Shown here: one piece after another, positions 51,025 through 58,807 of the stretch
How the letters are laid out: each line of letters opens with the position of its first letter
Numbering within the stretch: the stretch's first letter is position 1
Assembly (NCBI RefSeq): GCF_003344925.1
Contig: NZ_CP031188.1
Coordinates: 1,486,501-1,550,500, forward strand
DNA: 64,000 nt
Direction of reading: 5' to 3'
DNA from: Flavobacterium arcticum
Lineage (GTDB): Bacteria > Bacteroidota > Bacteroidia > Flavobacteriales > Flavobacteriaceae
Translations under genes and position numbers: made by a program
Notes under the pieces: generated by a model
What the model saw: only the letters and a program-made list of their open reading frames with translations
What the model was told of the DNA's origin: nothing
Databases searched by the model: none

Positions 51025-52455
51025 ATGCCAACAAGAAAGAAAACCAAAATTGTAGCCACATTAGGCCCCGCCTGTAGCACTAAAGAAACAATCAAGCAAA
51101 TGATTGATGCTGGTGTAAATGTATTCAGGATTAACTTTTCGCATGCCGATTATACTGATGTAACCGAGCGTATACAAATAATAAGAGGTCTTAACGAAGA
51201 GTTTGGTTACAATACCTCTATACTTGGCGACTTGCAGGGTCCTAAACTGCGCGTTGGGGTAATGAAAGAAGATGTAGTAGTAGCTCCTGGCGATATTGTT
51301 ACTTTTCAAACAGCCGAAGATGTACCTGGTACTGCTGATAAGGTGTACATGAACTATAAAGAGTTTCCTAGAGATGTAAACCCAGGCGAAAGGGTATTGC
51401 TTGATGATGGTAAACTTATTTTTGAAGTATTAGAAACAAATAGAGAAACAGAGGTAAAAGCAGTAGTAATACAAGGAGGTCCTTTAAAATCTAAAAAAGG
51501 GGTAAACTTGCCTAACACAAAACTGTCGTTGCCAGCACTTACCCAAAAAGATATTAAGGATGCTATATTTGCAATAAAAGAAAAGGTAGACTGGATAGCA
51601 CTTTCTTTTGTAAGAACATCTAAAGACCTTGAAGAGCTGCAAGACCTTATTGCAGAACACTCTGATCATAAAATTCCGATTATTGCTAAGATAGAAAAGC
51701 CAGAAGCAGTAGAAAATATTGATAAAATTGTTGCTTTTTGTGATGCACTTATGGTGGCTAGGGGCGACCTTGGTGTAGAAGTTCCTGCGCAAGAAGTACC
51801 ACTTATTCAAAAGAAACTAGTACACCGCGCTAAAACGGCACGTATACCAGTAATTATTGCTACTCAAATGATGGAAACCATGATTACTAGCCTTACCCCA
51901 ACAAGGGCAGAGGTGAATGATGTGGCTAACTCTGTTATGGATGGTGCCGATGCGGTAATGTTATCTGGAGAAACATCTGTAGGTAATTACCCAGTGCAGG
52001 TAATAGAGAAAATGACACAAATTATTGAAGCGGTAGAAGATTCTCCGCTAATACAAGTACCACAAGATACTCCGCAAGTGCGTACTAAACGTTTTATAAC
52101 AAAATCTATTTGTTATCACGCGGCACAAATGGCAAATGCAATTAACGCAAAAGCTATTAGTACACTTACTAATAGTGGTTATACAGCATTTCAAATATCG
52201 GCATGGCGACCACAAGCTGATATATTAGTATTTACATCTAATAAAACAATATTATCGCAACTTAGCTTACTATGGGGGGTTAATGCTTTTTATTATGATG
52301 AGTTCCGTAGTACAGATGATACAGTAGAAGACGTAAATGCTATAGCTAAAGAAAAAGGCTTTGTAGAAAAAGGCGATATGCTTATAAACCTTGCAGCAAT
52401 GCCAGTAGTAGATAAAGGTATGGTAAACACACTACGTGTTAGCGAAATTGAATAG
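51025..52455 (+). CDS. pyk: pyruvate kinase
   Basis: 476 residues. Last step of glycolysis. Visible motifs: KTKIVATLGPACSTKETI, the active-site Lys in IPIIAKIEKPEAVENID, and VARGDLGVEVP with TQMMETM. A C-terminal domain of about 120 residues follows. Complete. Confidence 0.97.
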   Translation: MPTRKKTKIVATLGPACSTKETIKQMIDAGVNVFRINFSHADYTDVTERIQIIRGLNEEFGYNTSILGDLQGPKLRVGVMKEDVVVAPGDIVTFQTAEDVPGTADKVYMNYKEFPRDVNPGERVLLDDGKLIFEVLETNRETEVKAVVIQGGPLKSKKGVNLPNTKLSLPALTQKDIKDAIFAIKEKVDWIALSFVRTSKDLEELQDLIAEHSDHKIPIIAKIEKPEAVENIDKIVAFCDALMVARGDLGVEVPAQEVPLIQKKLVHRAKTARIPVIIATQMMETMITSLTPTRAEVNDVANSVMDGADAVMLSGETSVGNYPVQVIEKMTQIIEAVEDSPLIQVPQDTPQVRTKRFITKSICYHAAQMANAINAKAISTLTNSGYTAFQISAWRPQADILVFTSNKTILSQLSLLWGVNAFYYDEFRSTDDTVEDVNAIAKEKGFVEKGDMLINLAAMPVVDKGMVNTLRVSEIE

Positions 52456-52485
52456 ATTGAGTTAGTTAAATATTTTATTGCAAAG

Positions 52486-52515
52486 CAGCCGCCTTTTATG
52501 GGTGGCTGTTTTTAT
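52486..52515 (+). terminator. terminator after pyk
   Basis: CAGCCGCC and GGTGGCTG (one wobble) with a 7-base loop, followed by five T and more T-rich sequence. Confidence 0.85.
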
Positions 52516-52608
52516 TTTTATTAACTAGTAAAATACCCATTGTTGAGTATTGTTGTCTTACGGGCTTATGGTTTTCTTTGTGTGTAAAATATTTTATATA
52601 TTTAAAAC

Positions 52609-52737
52609 ATGGAGTTACAAAACGATTTTAGCATAGGGTTATTTATATGGCAATTTGTCGTGCTACTATTAATTATTGGGTTTATATATCTAGCTTATTT
52701 AGTAGTAAGGATAATTATAAAAGCGAATAAGAAATAA
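52609..52737 (+). CDS. 42-residue single-helix membrane protein
   Basis: ATG 52609, TAA 52735-52737. A central hydrophobic helix (FIWQFVVLLLIIGFIYLAYL) is followed by a basic cytoplasmic tail (IIIKANKK). An own hairpin terminator follows at 52749. Codon pattern and flanking signals suggest a real small gene. Confidence 0.55.
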   Translation: MELQNDFSIGLFIWQFVVLLLIIGFIYLAYLVVRIIIKANKK

Positions 52738-52748
52738 CTTTTATTGAA

Positions 52749-52776
52749 AGACTTTACTTTTTAAAGTCTGCTTTTA
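52749..52776 (+). terminator. weak terminator after the small membrane ORF
   Basis: AGACTTTA and TAAAGTCT arms around a 5-base loop, followed by GCTTTT. Confidence 0.5.
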
Positions 52777-52791
52777 AATAATATATTATCA

Positions 52792-53262
52792 GTGAAAAGG
52801 TTCCTGTCCAAATATAATTTCTTCTTTATAATCATCATCATATTTTTTTCAAGTTGTAGAACCCAGAGGTATTATGATCATATAGACTTGCTTTATAACA
52901 TTGATTATGAATCTAAGTTTATGAGAGCATATAATCTTGTTGACAATGAAACAGATGCCAAAATCATAGCCTGTTCTTATTTTTCTAGACATTTTAAGGA
53001 TTTAGATATTGACTTTAATGAGTATGAATCTTTAACTGCAACACTGATTAATAGGGAACAAATTTGGAGAGTTAAAATGGTTCGTCATGAAGATGAACCA
53101 GAAACTGATGATCCAAAATATGATGTTGCGAATTATTTTCTATTTATAGCTAGGGCAGATGGAGCAGTGTTTTTAATTCTCAGGGAAAGGGGGGAGTGGA
53201 TAGGAGATATAGAAATTCATGAGAGAGCATATAAAATGAGAACAGGCAAAACGCTGAATTAA
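52792..53262 (+). CDS. hypothetical lipoprotein, 156 aa, GTG start
   Basis: 156 residues starting at GTG. A hydrophobic signal (YNFFFIIIIIFFSSC) ends in a lipobox Cys. The mature domain is mixed alpha/beta with many acidic residues (MVRHEDEPETDDPKYDVANY) and no recognised motif. Base composition is ordinary for the window. Confidence 0.6.
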   Translation: MKRFLSKYNFFFIIIIIFFSSCRTQRYYDHIDLLYNIDYESKFMRAYNLVDNETDAKIIACSYFSRHFKDLDIDFNEYESLTATLINREQIWRVKMVRHEDEPETDDPKYDVANYFLFIARADGAVFLILRERGEWIGDIEIHERAYKMRTGKTLN

Positions 53263-53325
53263 ATATTATCAAAATACCCCTTCTTTAATACTTGTTTTAA
53301 CTATTGCCAATAAAAGGTATTCGTT

Positions 53326-53355
53326 TTGTAGTTTGTAACTTATCAAGTATCTTTG
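53326..53355 (+). promoter_or_regulatory. promoter of the PfkB-type kinase gene
   Basis: TTG (53326-53328), 19-bp spacer, TATCTTTG (53348-53355), 24 bp before the chosen ATG. Confidence 0.6.
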
Positions 53356-53379
53356 CAGCTTCAATTTTCAACCCATATT

Positions 53380-54312
53380 ATGAATAAATTACTGATTGTA
53401 GGTACAGTAGCTTTTGATGCTATAGAAACACCTTTTGGAAAAACAGATAAAATTTTAGGAGGAGCGGGCACTTACATAGGGCTTTCGGCATCATTTTTTA
53501 AACTACAACAGGCAATAGTATCGGTAGTAGGCGAAGATTTTCCGCAGGAATACATTGACTTACTTACAGATAGAAATATAGATGTTACAGGACTTGAAGT
53601 GGTAAAAGGCGGTAAAACGTTTTTTTGGAGCGGACGTTACCATAACGACCTTAACTCGCGCGATACCTTAGATACACAACTTAATGTACTTGCCGATTTT
53701 AAACCAGTAGTACCACAGCATTATAAAGATGCCGATGTAGTATTGCTAGGCAACCTGCACCCAATGGTACAAATAAGTGTATTAGACCAAATGGAAAAAC
53801 AACCAAAACTTGTAGTACTAGATACTATGAACTTTTGGATGGACTGCGCACTACCTGAGTTATTAGAAGTAATAAAAAGGGTAGATGTTATTACCATAAA
53901 TGATGAAGAGGCACGTCAGCTTTCTGGAGAATACTCATTAGTAAAGGCAGCAGCCAAAATACGCACAATGGGTCCAGAATATGTAGTGATTAAAAAAGGA
54001 GAACACGGAGCGTTATTGTTCCATGATAAAGAAGTATTCTTTGCGCCAGCATTACCACTCGAAGAAGTGTTTGACCCTACAGGGGCAGGTGATACCTTTG
54101 CAGGAGGGTTTGCAGGGTATATTACCCAAAGCGAAAACATCTCTTTCGAGAACATGAAAAATGCCATTATATACGGTTCTAACATGGCTTCGTTTTGTGT
54201 AGAGAAATTTGGTACAGAACGGATGGTAGATCTTACTAAAGAAGAAGTGCTCGACCGTTTAGAACAGTTTAAAGCACTAACCCAGTTTGATATATCGCTG
54301 GGCGATGAATAA
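53380..54312 (+). CDS. PfkB-family sugar or nucleoside kinase
   Basis: 310 residues from the ATG at 53380. An earlier in-frame start overlaps the promoter box and is rejected. The N-terminal GGAGTYIGLSASF and C-terminal DPTGAGDTFAGGFAGYIT (anion hole and catalytic Asp) are intact ribokinase-family signatures. The substrate cannot be read from sequence. It is 70 bp upstream of the PurF-like gene, so a nucleoside or ribose substrate is possible. Confidence 0.88.
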   Translation: MNKLLIVGTVAFDAIETPFGKTDKILGGAGTYIGLSASFFKLQQAIVSVVGEDFPQEYIDLLTDRNIDVTGLEVVKGGKTFFWSGRYHNDLNSRDTLDTQLNVLADFKPVVPQHYKDADVVLLGNLHPMVQISVLDQMEKQPKLVVLDTMNFWMDCALPELLEVIKRVDVITINDEEARQLSGEYSLVKAAAKIRTMGPEYVVIKKGEHGALLFHDKEVFFAPALPLEEVFDPTGAGDTFAGGFAGYITQSENISFENMKNAIIYGSNMASFCVEKFGTERMVDLTKEEVLDRLEQFKALTQFDISLGDE

Positions 54313-54322
54313 TAAAAAAACT

Positions 54323-54348
54323 AAGGCCTCATTGTGGGGCTTTTTTTA
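54323..54348 (+). terminator. probable terminator after the PfkB gene
   Basis: AAGGCCTC pairs imperfectly with TGGGGCTT and is followed by a T-run. Confidence 0.5.
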
Positions 54349-54382
54349 ATATACAACAACACAACAACGAAGGGATAAATTT

Positions 54383-56281
54383 ATGAGCGACGCTATTAAA
54401 CACGAATGCGGTATTGCGCTTTTAAGGCTAAAAAAGCCTTTAGATTTTTATAAACAAAAATACGGTTCTGCTTTTTATGGCATACAAAAAATGTATTTGC
54501 TAATGGAAAAGCAGCACAACCGTGGGCAAGATGGTGCCGGTTTTGCTAGTATTAAAATGGATGTTAAACCTGGGCAACGCTACATAAGCCGTGTGCGCTC
54601 TAACCAGCAACAACCTATACAAGACATTTTTAAACAAATAAACGAAAGGATAAGCGAAGAGCTTACTGCACACCCAGAGTATAATGAGGATACTGCCTTA
54701 ATGAAAAGCCAAGTGCCTTATGTGGGCGAGGTTTATTTAGGGCACGTGCGTTATGGTACTTTTGGTAAAAACAGTATAGAGAGCGTTCACCCGTTTTTGA
54801 GGCAAAACAACTGGATGCACCGTAACCTTATTGTGGCGGGTAACTTTAACATGACTAATGTTAAAGAACTTTTTGAAAGTTTAGTAGAGCTAGGGCAGCA
54901 CCCTAAAGAACTTGCCGATACAGTAACGGTAATGGAGAAAATAGGTCATTTTCTTGATGATGAGGTTGGTGAGTTATACCAAGATTGTAAAAATGAAGGA
55001 TTAAGCAAAGAAGAGGCATCGCCTGTAATATCTGAAAGGCTAGATGTAGCACGCATATTAAGACGTGCTTCTAAGCAATGGGATGGTGGTTATGCTATGG
55101 CAGGACTTTTTGGTCATGGCGATAGTTTTGTATTTCGCGACCCTGCGGGTATTCGTCCAGCATATTATTATGAAGATGATGAGATTGCCGTAGTAGCATC
55201 AGAGCGTCCTGTAATTCAAACTACATTTAATGTACCGTTTGAAGAGGTAAAAGAACTTGAACCAGGTCATGCTATTATCATTAAAAAAGATGGCGAAGTA
55301 TCTATACGAGAAATTATACCCTCTGTAGGTAAAAAAGCATGTTCTTTTGAGCGTATTTACTTTTCTAGAGGTAGTGATGCCGAAATATATAAAGAGCGTA
55401 AAGAGCTAGGTAAATTAGTATTACCACAAGTGCTTAAAGCTATTGATAATGATACTGATAATAGTGTGTTTAGTTATATACCTAATACTGCCGAAACGTC
55501 TTTCTTTGGGATGGTAGAGGCAGCTCAAGATTTCTTGAATGACAGGAAGAACAACCATATACTAGAAAATAGAGAAACCCTTACTGAGGAAACCCTAAAA
55601 GAGTTATTGTCAGTAAAAATACGTACCGAGAAGGTAGCTATTAAAGATGCCAAACTACGTACTTTTATTACAGAAGATAGTAGTCGTGATGATCTTGTAG
55701 CACACGTGTATGACGTTACCTATGGTGTGATAAAGCCAGAGGATAATCTTGTTATTATAGATGATAGTATTGTGCGTGGTACTACATTAAAAATGAGTAT
55801 CATAAAAATGATGGATAGGTTAAACCCGAAACGTATTGTAGTAGTGTCATCTGCTCCGCAAATACGTTATCCTGACTGTTATGGTATAGATATGGCAAAA
55901 CTAGAAGGTTTGGTGGCATTTCAGGCAGCGCTGGCACTTCATAAAGAGCGTGGTACCGAAGATATTGTTGATGAAGTATATAAAAAGTCGAAAGCACAAG
56001 AGAACACGCCCGATATTGATGTGGTAAATTATGTAAGAGAGTTTTATGCTCCTTTTACAGATGAAGAAATTTCAGACAAAATAGCAGAGCTGCTAAAGAC
56101 AGAAGATGTAAAAGCAGATGTAAAAGTAATATTTCAAAGCGTTGATAACTTGCACAAAGCTTGTCCTGATAACTTAGGGGACTGGTATTTTACAGGCGAT
56201 TACCCTACACCAGGTGGTAATAGAGTTGTAAATCGTGCATTTATCAATTTTTATGAAGGTAATGATGCCCGCGCATACTAA
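54383..56281 (+). CDS. divergent PurF-like amidophosphoribosyltransferase
   Basis: 632 residues, about 120 longer than usual PurF. The nucleophile Cys9 (KHECGIALL) would be exposed after removal of an 8-residue propeptide. The glutaminase half has RGQDGAG (47-53) and GHVRYGT. Where PurF has NGN the protein reads AGNFNMTN (N154, F155), so the oxyanion Gly is replaced by Phe. The PRPP loop VIIDDSIVRGTT is intact. The first committed step of purine synthesis is expected, but altered glutamine use is possible. The first small RNA gene begins 79 bp after it. Confidence 0.85.
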   Translation: MSDAIKHECGIALLRLKKPLDFYKQKYGSAFYGIQKMYLLMEKQHNRGQDGAGFASIKMDVKPGQRYISRVRSNQQQPIQDIFKQINERISEELTAHPEYNEDTALMKSQVPYVGEVYLGHVRYGTFGKNSIESVHPFLRQNNWMHRNLIVAGNFNMTNVKELFESLVELGQHPKELADTVTVMEKIGHFLDDEVGELYQDCKNEGLSKEEASPVISERLDVARILRRASKQWDGGYAMAGLFGHGDSFVFRDPAGIRPAYYYEDDEIAVVASERPVIQTTFNVPFEEVKELEPGHAIIIKKDGEVSIREIIPSVGKKACSFERIYFSRGSDAEIYKERKELGKLVLPQVLKAIDNDTDNSVFSYIPNTAETSFFGMVEAAQDFLNDRKNNHILENRETLTEETLKELLSVKIRTEKVAIKDAKLRTFITEDSSRDDLVAHVYDVTYGVIKPEDNLVIIDDSIVRGTTLKMSIIKMMDRLNPKRIVVVSSAPQIRYPDCYGIDMAKLEGLVAFQAALALHKERGTEDIVDEVYKKSKAQENTPDIDVVNYVREFYAPFTDEEISDKIAELLKTEDVKADVKVIFQSVDNLHKACPDNLGDWYFTGDYPTPGGNRVVNRAFINFYEGNDARAY

Positions 56282-56359
56282 ATAATGCATTTCATCGGTT
56301 TTTAATGCATTTCATCTATAATGTTTATTGTATGTTAAAAATGTTTATATATTTAATAC

Positions 56360-56434
56360 AAATAGCATTAGTAATTTAATTTTATGGTATTTGGGGGCGA
56401 GAAAGCGAAAACTATACAGTTTTCGCTTTCTTTT
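56360..56434 (+). ncRNA. small RNA family, copy A (divergent)
   Basis: About 75 nt. -7-like box TATATTTA at 56348-56355; the RNA begins near AAATAGCA (56360). It has the family order: AT-rich 5' part, unpaired GGTATTTGGGGGC (five G at 56393-56397), then a perfect 13-bp terminator stem with ATAC loop (56401-56430) and T-run. It could also terminate the purF-like message. Confidence 0.75.
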
Positions 56435-56548
56435 GTTTAAGCGTTTTATTATTAGCTATTTAATATCATTACCATCTGTATAATGATATTTTTGTAACAA
56501 TTTAATAACTTTCTTTAACTTTTTTTTATGATTTTTATTACTATAGGT

Positions 56549-56579
56549 TTGTAGTGTAGTGGTACATAGTTTATCTTTG
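56549..56579 (+). promoter_or_regulatory. promoter of small RNA copy B
   Basis: TTG (56549-56551), 20-bp spacer, TATCTTTG (56572-56579): exact consensus, with the RNA start 6 bp later. Confidence 0.7.
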
Positions 56580-56584
56580 TAATC

Positions 56585-56662
56585 AAATAGCAAGTAAAAA
56601 TTAATTTTTACGATATTTTTGGGGATAGAAAGCAGAAACCTTGGTTTCTGCTTTCTTGTTTT
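56585..56662 (+). ncRNA. small RNA family, copy B (divergent)
   Basis: About 78 nt. Starts AAATAGCA; a longer 5' hairpin (GTAAAAATT/AATTTTTAC, perfect) replaces the 5-bp one of other copies, keeping the pairing. ATTTTTGGGG (four G, 56621-56624) follows, then a 13-bp terminator stem (56628-56655). Directly upstream of the CDF gene but with its own terminator. Confidence 0.8.
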
Positions 56663-56725
56663 ATATTGGTACTATACCGGTAGTAAACCTTCTTTAAATT
56701 ATGAGTTCGTCTGTAAAGTAATTTA

Positions 56726-56733
56726 TACTTTTG
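56726..56733 (+). promoter_or_regulatory. -7 box abutting the CDF start (leaderless mRNA?)
   Basis: TACTTTTG, then CGGT, then ATG at 56738. The same spacing and GGTATG context as dinB. Confidence 0.5.
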
Positions 56734-56737
56734 CGGT

Positions 56738-57613
56738 ATGAATAAAAATCACCAAACAGCCGTTAGAGCCACTTATTTTAGTATAGCCACTAATGCTGCA
56801 TTGGCAGTTATAAAAGCAATAGTAGGTGTTTTTGGTAATTCGTATGCATTAATAGCCGATGCTATAGAATCGGCTACCGATATTTTTTCTTCACTTTTGG
56901 TATTATTTGGTTTAAAATATGCTAGTAGACCTGCCGATGAAAATCATCCGTATGGGCATGGGCGTGCAGAACCACTTATAACATTTATTGTAGTTGGGTT
57001 TTTAATAGCATCGGCTATGCTTATTGCTCATGAGAGTATTGAAAACATAGGCATTCCGCATGCACCACCTAAACCATGGACACTTTTTTTTCTTGGAGCA
57101 CTTATTATCTGGAAAGAGCTATCGTTTAGAATAGTAATGCAAAAAGCAATACAGTCTAACAGTTCGTCGCTAAAAGCAGATGCATGGCACCATCGTAGCG
57201 ATGCTATAACATCGGTAGCGGCATTTATAGGTATTACTATAGCTGTAATATTTGGAGAGGGGTATGAAGCTGCCGATGACTGGGCAGCACTGTTTGCTTC
57301 GGGTTTTATACTATATAATGCCTATAAAATATTTAGACCAGCACTGGGCGAAATAATGGATGAACATTTATATGACGATGTTATAGCTAATATAAGAGAA
57401 GTAGCTGTAAAAGTAGAGGGTATAGTAACTACAGAGAAGTGCTATGTGCGCAAAGCAGGTATGCAATATCATATAGATCTTCATGCTGTTGTAGATGGTA
57501 CTATTACAGTAAAGCACGGGCATGAGCTGGCGCATAACCTTCAGGATAGGCTAAGGCTCGAATTTCCTGAATTTGGTAATATTCTTATTCATATAGAGCC
57601 AGATAGCTATTGA
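56738..57613 (+). CDS. cation diffusion facilitator family transporter
   Basis: 291 residues. Six transmembrane helices and a C-terminal cytoplasmic domain. Metal-site residues are IADAIESATDIFSS and DAWHHRSDAITS, with the HPYGHGRAEPL loop. Exports a divalent metal (Zn2+, Fe2+, Mn2+ or Co2+) with protons. Small RNA genes lie immediately before and after it, but each has its own signals. Confidence 0.93.
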   Translation: MNKNHQTAVRATYFSIATNAALAVIKAIVGVFGNSYALIADAIESATDIFSSLLVLFGLKYASRPADENHPYGHGRAEPLITFIVVGFLIASAMLIAHESIENIGIPHAPPKPWTLFFLGALIIWKELSFRIVMQKAIQSNSSSLKADAWHHRSDAITSVAAFIGITIAVIFGEGYEAADDWAALFASGFILYNAYKIFRPALGEIMDEHLYDDVIANIREVAVKVEGIVTTEKCYVRKAGMQYHIDLHAVVDGTITVKHGHELAHNLQDRLRLEFPEFGNILIHIEPDSY

Positions 57614-57677
57614 TGTTTGAGTACAAAAATGGTAAATAGTGTATTTAATCGATTTTTCATTCTGTTTGTCTAAATGG

Positions 57678-57710
57678 TTTGTATTGAGCAGTACTGTTGT
57701 TGTATGTTTG
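57678..57710 (+). promoter_or_regulatory. promoter of small RNA copy C
   Basis: TTTG (57678-57681), 21-bp spacer, TATGTTTG (57703-57710). The same promoter recurs at 57905-57937, 58136-58168 and 58366-58398. Confidence 0.8.
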
Positions 57711-57716
57711 TCAATG

Positions 57717-57792
57717 AAATAGCAATAGTAAATTAATTATTACGGTATTTTGGGGGCAAAAAGCGACAACTATATAGTTATCGCTTTTTTTT
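57717..57792 (+). ncRNA. small RNA family, copy C
   Basis: About 76 nt. AAATAGCAATAG start, G-run 57752-57756, terminator stem GCGACAAC...GTTATCGC with one C/A mismatch compared with the perfect stem in copies D-F, then eight T. Confidence 0.85.
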
Positions 57793-57904
57793 GTGCTTAA
57801 TTTTTTGAGCTATATAATCAATATCCTTTATAGTTACTGATTAGCAGGTATTTAGTGTGAAAAAGTGCATTTAAACGATTTTTTTATTCTGTTTATCTAT
57901 ACGG

Positions 57905-57937
57905 TTTGTAACGAGGAGTACTGTTGTTGTATGTTTG
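57905..57937 (+). promoter_or_regulatory. promoter of small RNA copy D
   Basis: TTTG (57905-57908), 21-bp spacer, TATGTTTG (57930-57937). Confidence 0.8.
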
Positions 57938-57943
57938 TCAGTG

Positions 57944-58019
57944 AAATAGCAATAGTAAATTAATTATTACGGTATTTTGGGGGCAAAAAGCGAAAACTAT
58001 ATAGTTTTCGCTTTTTTTT
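57944..58019 (+). ncRNA. small RNA family, copy D
   Basis: About 76 nt; same order as copy C, G-run 57979-57983, perfect GCGAAAACTA/TAGTTTTCGC terminator and eight T. Confidence 0.88.
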
Positions 58020-58135
58020 ATGTCTAATTTTTTTGGGTAATATGTAGTTTATGATCTTTATAGTTACTGATTAACAGGTGTTTTGGGTGTAAAAAGTGTA
58101 TTTAAACGATTTTTTCATTCTGTTTGTCTAAACGG

Positions 58136-58168
58136 TTTGTATTGAGGGGGACTGTTGTTGTATGTTTG
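58136..58168 (+). promoter_or_regulatory. promoter of small RNA copy E
   Basis: TTTG (58136-58139), 21-bp spacer, TATGTTTG (58161-58168). Confidence 0.8.
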
Positions 58169-58174
58169 TCAGTG

Positions 58175-58249
58175 AAATAGCAATAGTAAATTAATTTTAC
58201 GGTATTTTGGGGGCAAAAAGCGAAAACTATATAGTTTTCGCTTTTTTTT
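58175..58249 (+). ncRNA. small RNA family, copy E
   Basis: About 75 nt; GTAAA/TTTAC 5' hairpin, G-run 58209-58213, perfect terminator stem and eight T. Confidence 0.88.
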
Positions 58250-58365
58250 GTGCTTAATTTTTAGGGACTACATATATCAAATGCCTTTTATAACTACCCA
58301 TTAATAGGTATTTTGAGTAAAAAGTGTGTATTTAAACGATTTTTTTATTGCGTTCGTCTATACGG

Positions 58366-58398
58366 TTTGTACTGAGGTGTGTTGTTGTTGTATGTTTG
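58366..58398 (+). promoter_or_regulatory. promoter of small RNA copy F
   Basis: TTTG (58366-58369), 21-bp spacer, TATGTTTG (58391-58398). Confidence 0.8.
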
Positions 58399-58404
58399 TC
58401 AGTG

Positions 58405-58479
58405 AAATAGCAATAGTAAATTGATTTTACGGTATTTTGGGGGCAAAAAGCGAAAACTATATAGTTTTCGCTTTTTTTT
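58405..58479 (+). ncRNA. small RNA family, copy F
   Basis: About 75 nt; differs from copy E in the transcript by one A to G in the 5' hairpin loop (TTGAT for TTAAT), leaving the stem intact. G-run 58439-58443. Confidence 0.88.
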
Positions 58480-58629
58480 ATGCACTATAGTTAAGTCTAA
58501 ATTCTTTGCACTCTTTGCTTAAAGAGCAAGTATTTTGTTACAGCTTAACGTTTTGCTTCTTTTTTTAACAAAAAAAAGAATATTTTTATTTGAATATTAA
58601 ATTTTGTGATTAATATTTTAAATAATTAA

Positions 58630-58660
58630 TTGTGTTATAGCTTATAATAATTTAAATTTG
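58630..58660 (+). promoter_or_regulatory. promoter of small RNA copy G
   Basis: TTG (58630-58632), 20-bp spacer, TAAATTTG (58653-58660). Confidence 0.65.
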
Positions 58661-58665
58661 TACTG

Positions 58666-58741
58666 AATAATATAGTAAATTAATTTTTACGGTATTTTTT
58701 GGGGGCGGAAGCGGAAACTCAGTTTTCCGCTTCTTTTTTTT
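58666..58741 (+). ncRNA. small RNA family, copy G (divergent)
   Basis: About 76 nt. Keeps GTAAA-TTAATT-TTTAC, ACGGTATTTTTTGGGGGC and a terminator, but the stem has changed to GAAGCGGAAA/TTTTCCGCTTC-type sequence on both arms, so pairing is conserved while the sequence is not. Confidence 0.8.
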
Positions 58742-58754
58742 ATAAATGGTATAA

Positions 58755-58787
58755 AAAAACGGATGCCTGTTTTTGACACCCGTTTTT
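58755..58787 (-). terminator. terminator of the superoxide dismutase gene
   Basis: AAAAACGG and CCGTTTTT arms with imperfect inner pairing (GGTGTC/GGCATC region); T-rich on the minus strand. Confidence 0.55.
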
Positions 58788-58807
58788 ATATCTACTATAA
58801 GTCTTGC

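Larger units (their letters stand above)
57639..58479 (+). repeat. tandem array of four small RNA gene units, period 226-231 bp
   Basis: Units begin near 57639, 57865, 58096 and 58326. Each has a conserved block of about 45 bp (GTGTATTTAAACGATTTTTT-like), TTTG-N21-TATGTTTG, the small RNA and a terminator. Spacers between units are partly conserved (TATAGTTACTGATTARCAGGT). Duplication is recent relative to copies A, B and G. Confidence 0.92.

Noticed and set aside
54323..54348. Riboswitch (purine or PreQ1) upstream of the PurF-like gene
   Set aside because: The gap is only 70 bp and holds just an imperfect terminator; no aptamer core is seen.
57639..58479. CRISPR array for the 230-bp periodic repeat
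   Set aside because: The units are far too long, spacers are not unique sequences, and each unit has its own promoter and terminator.
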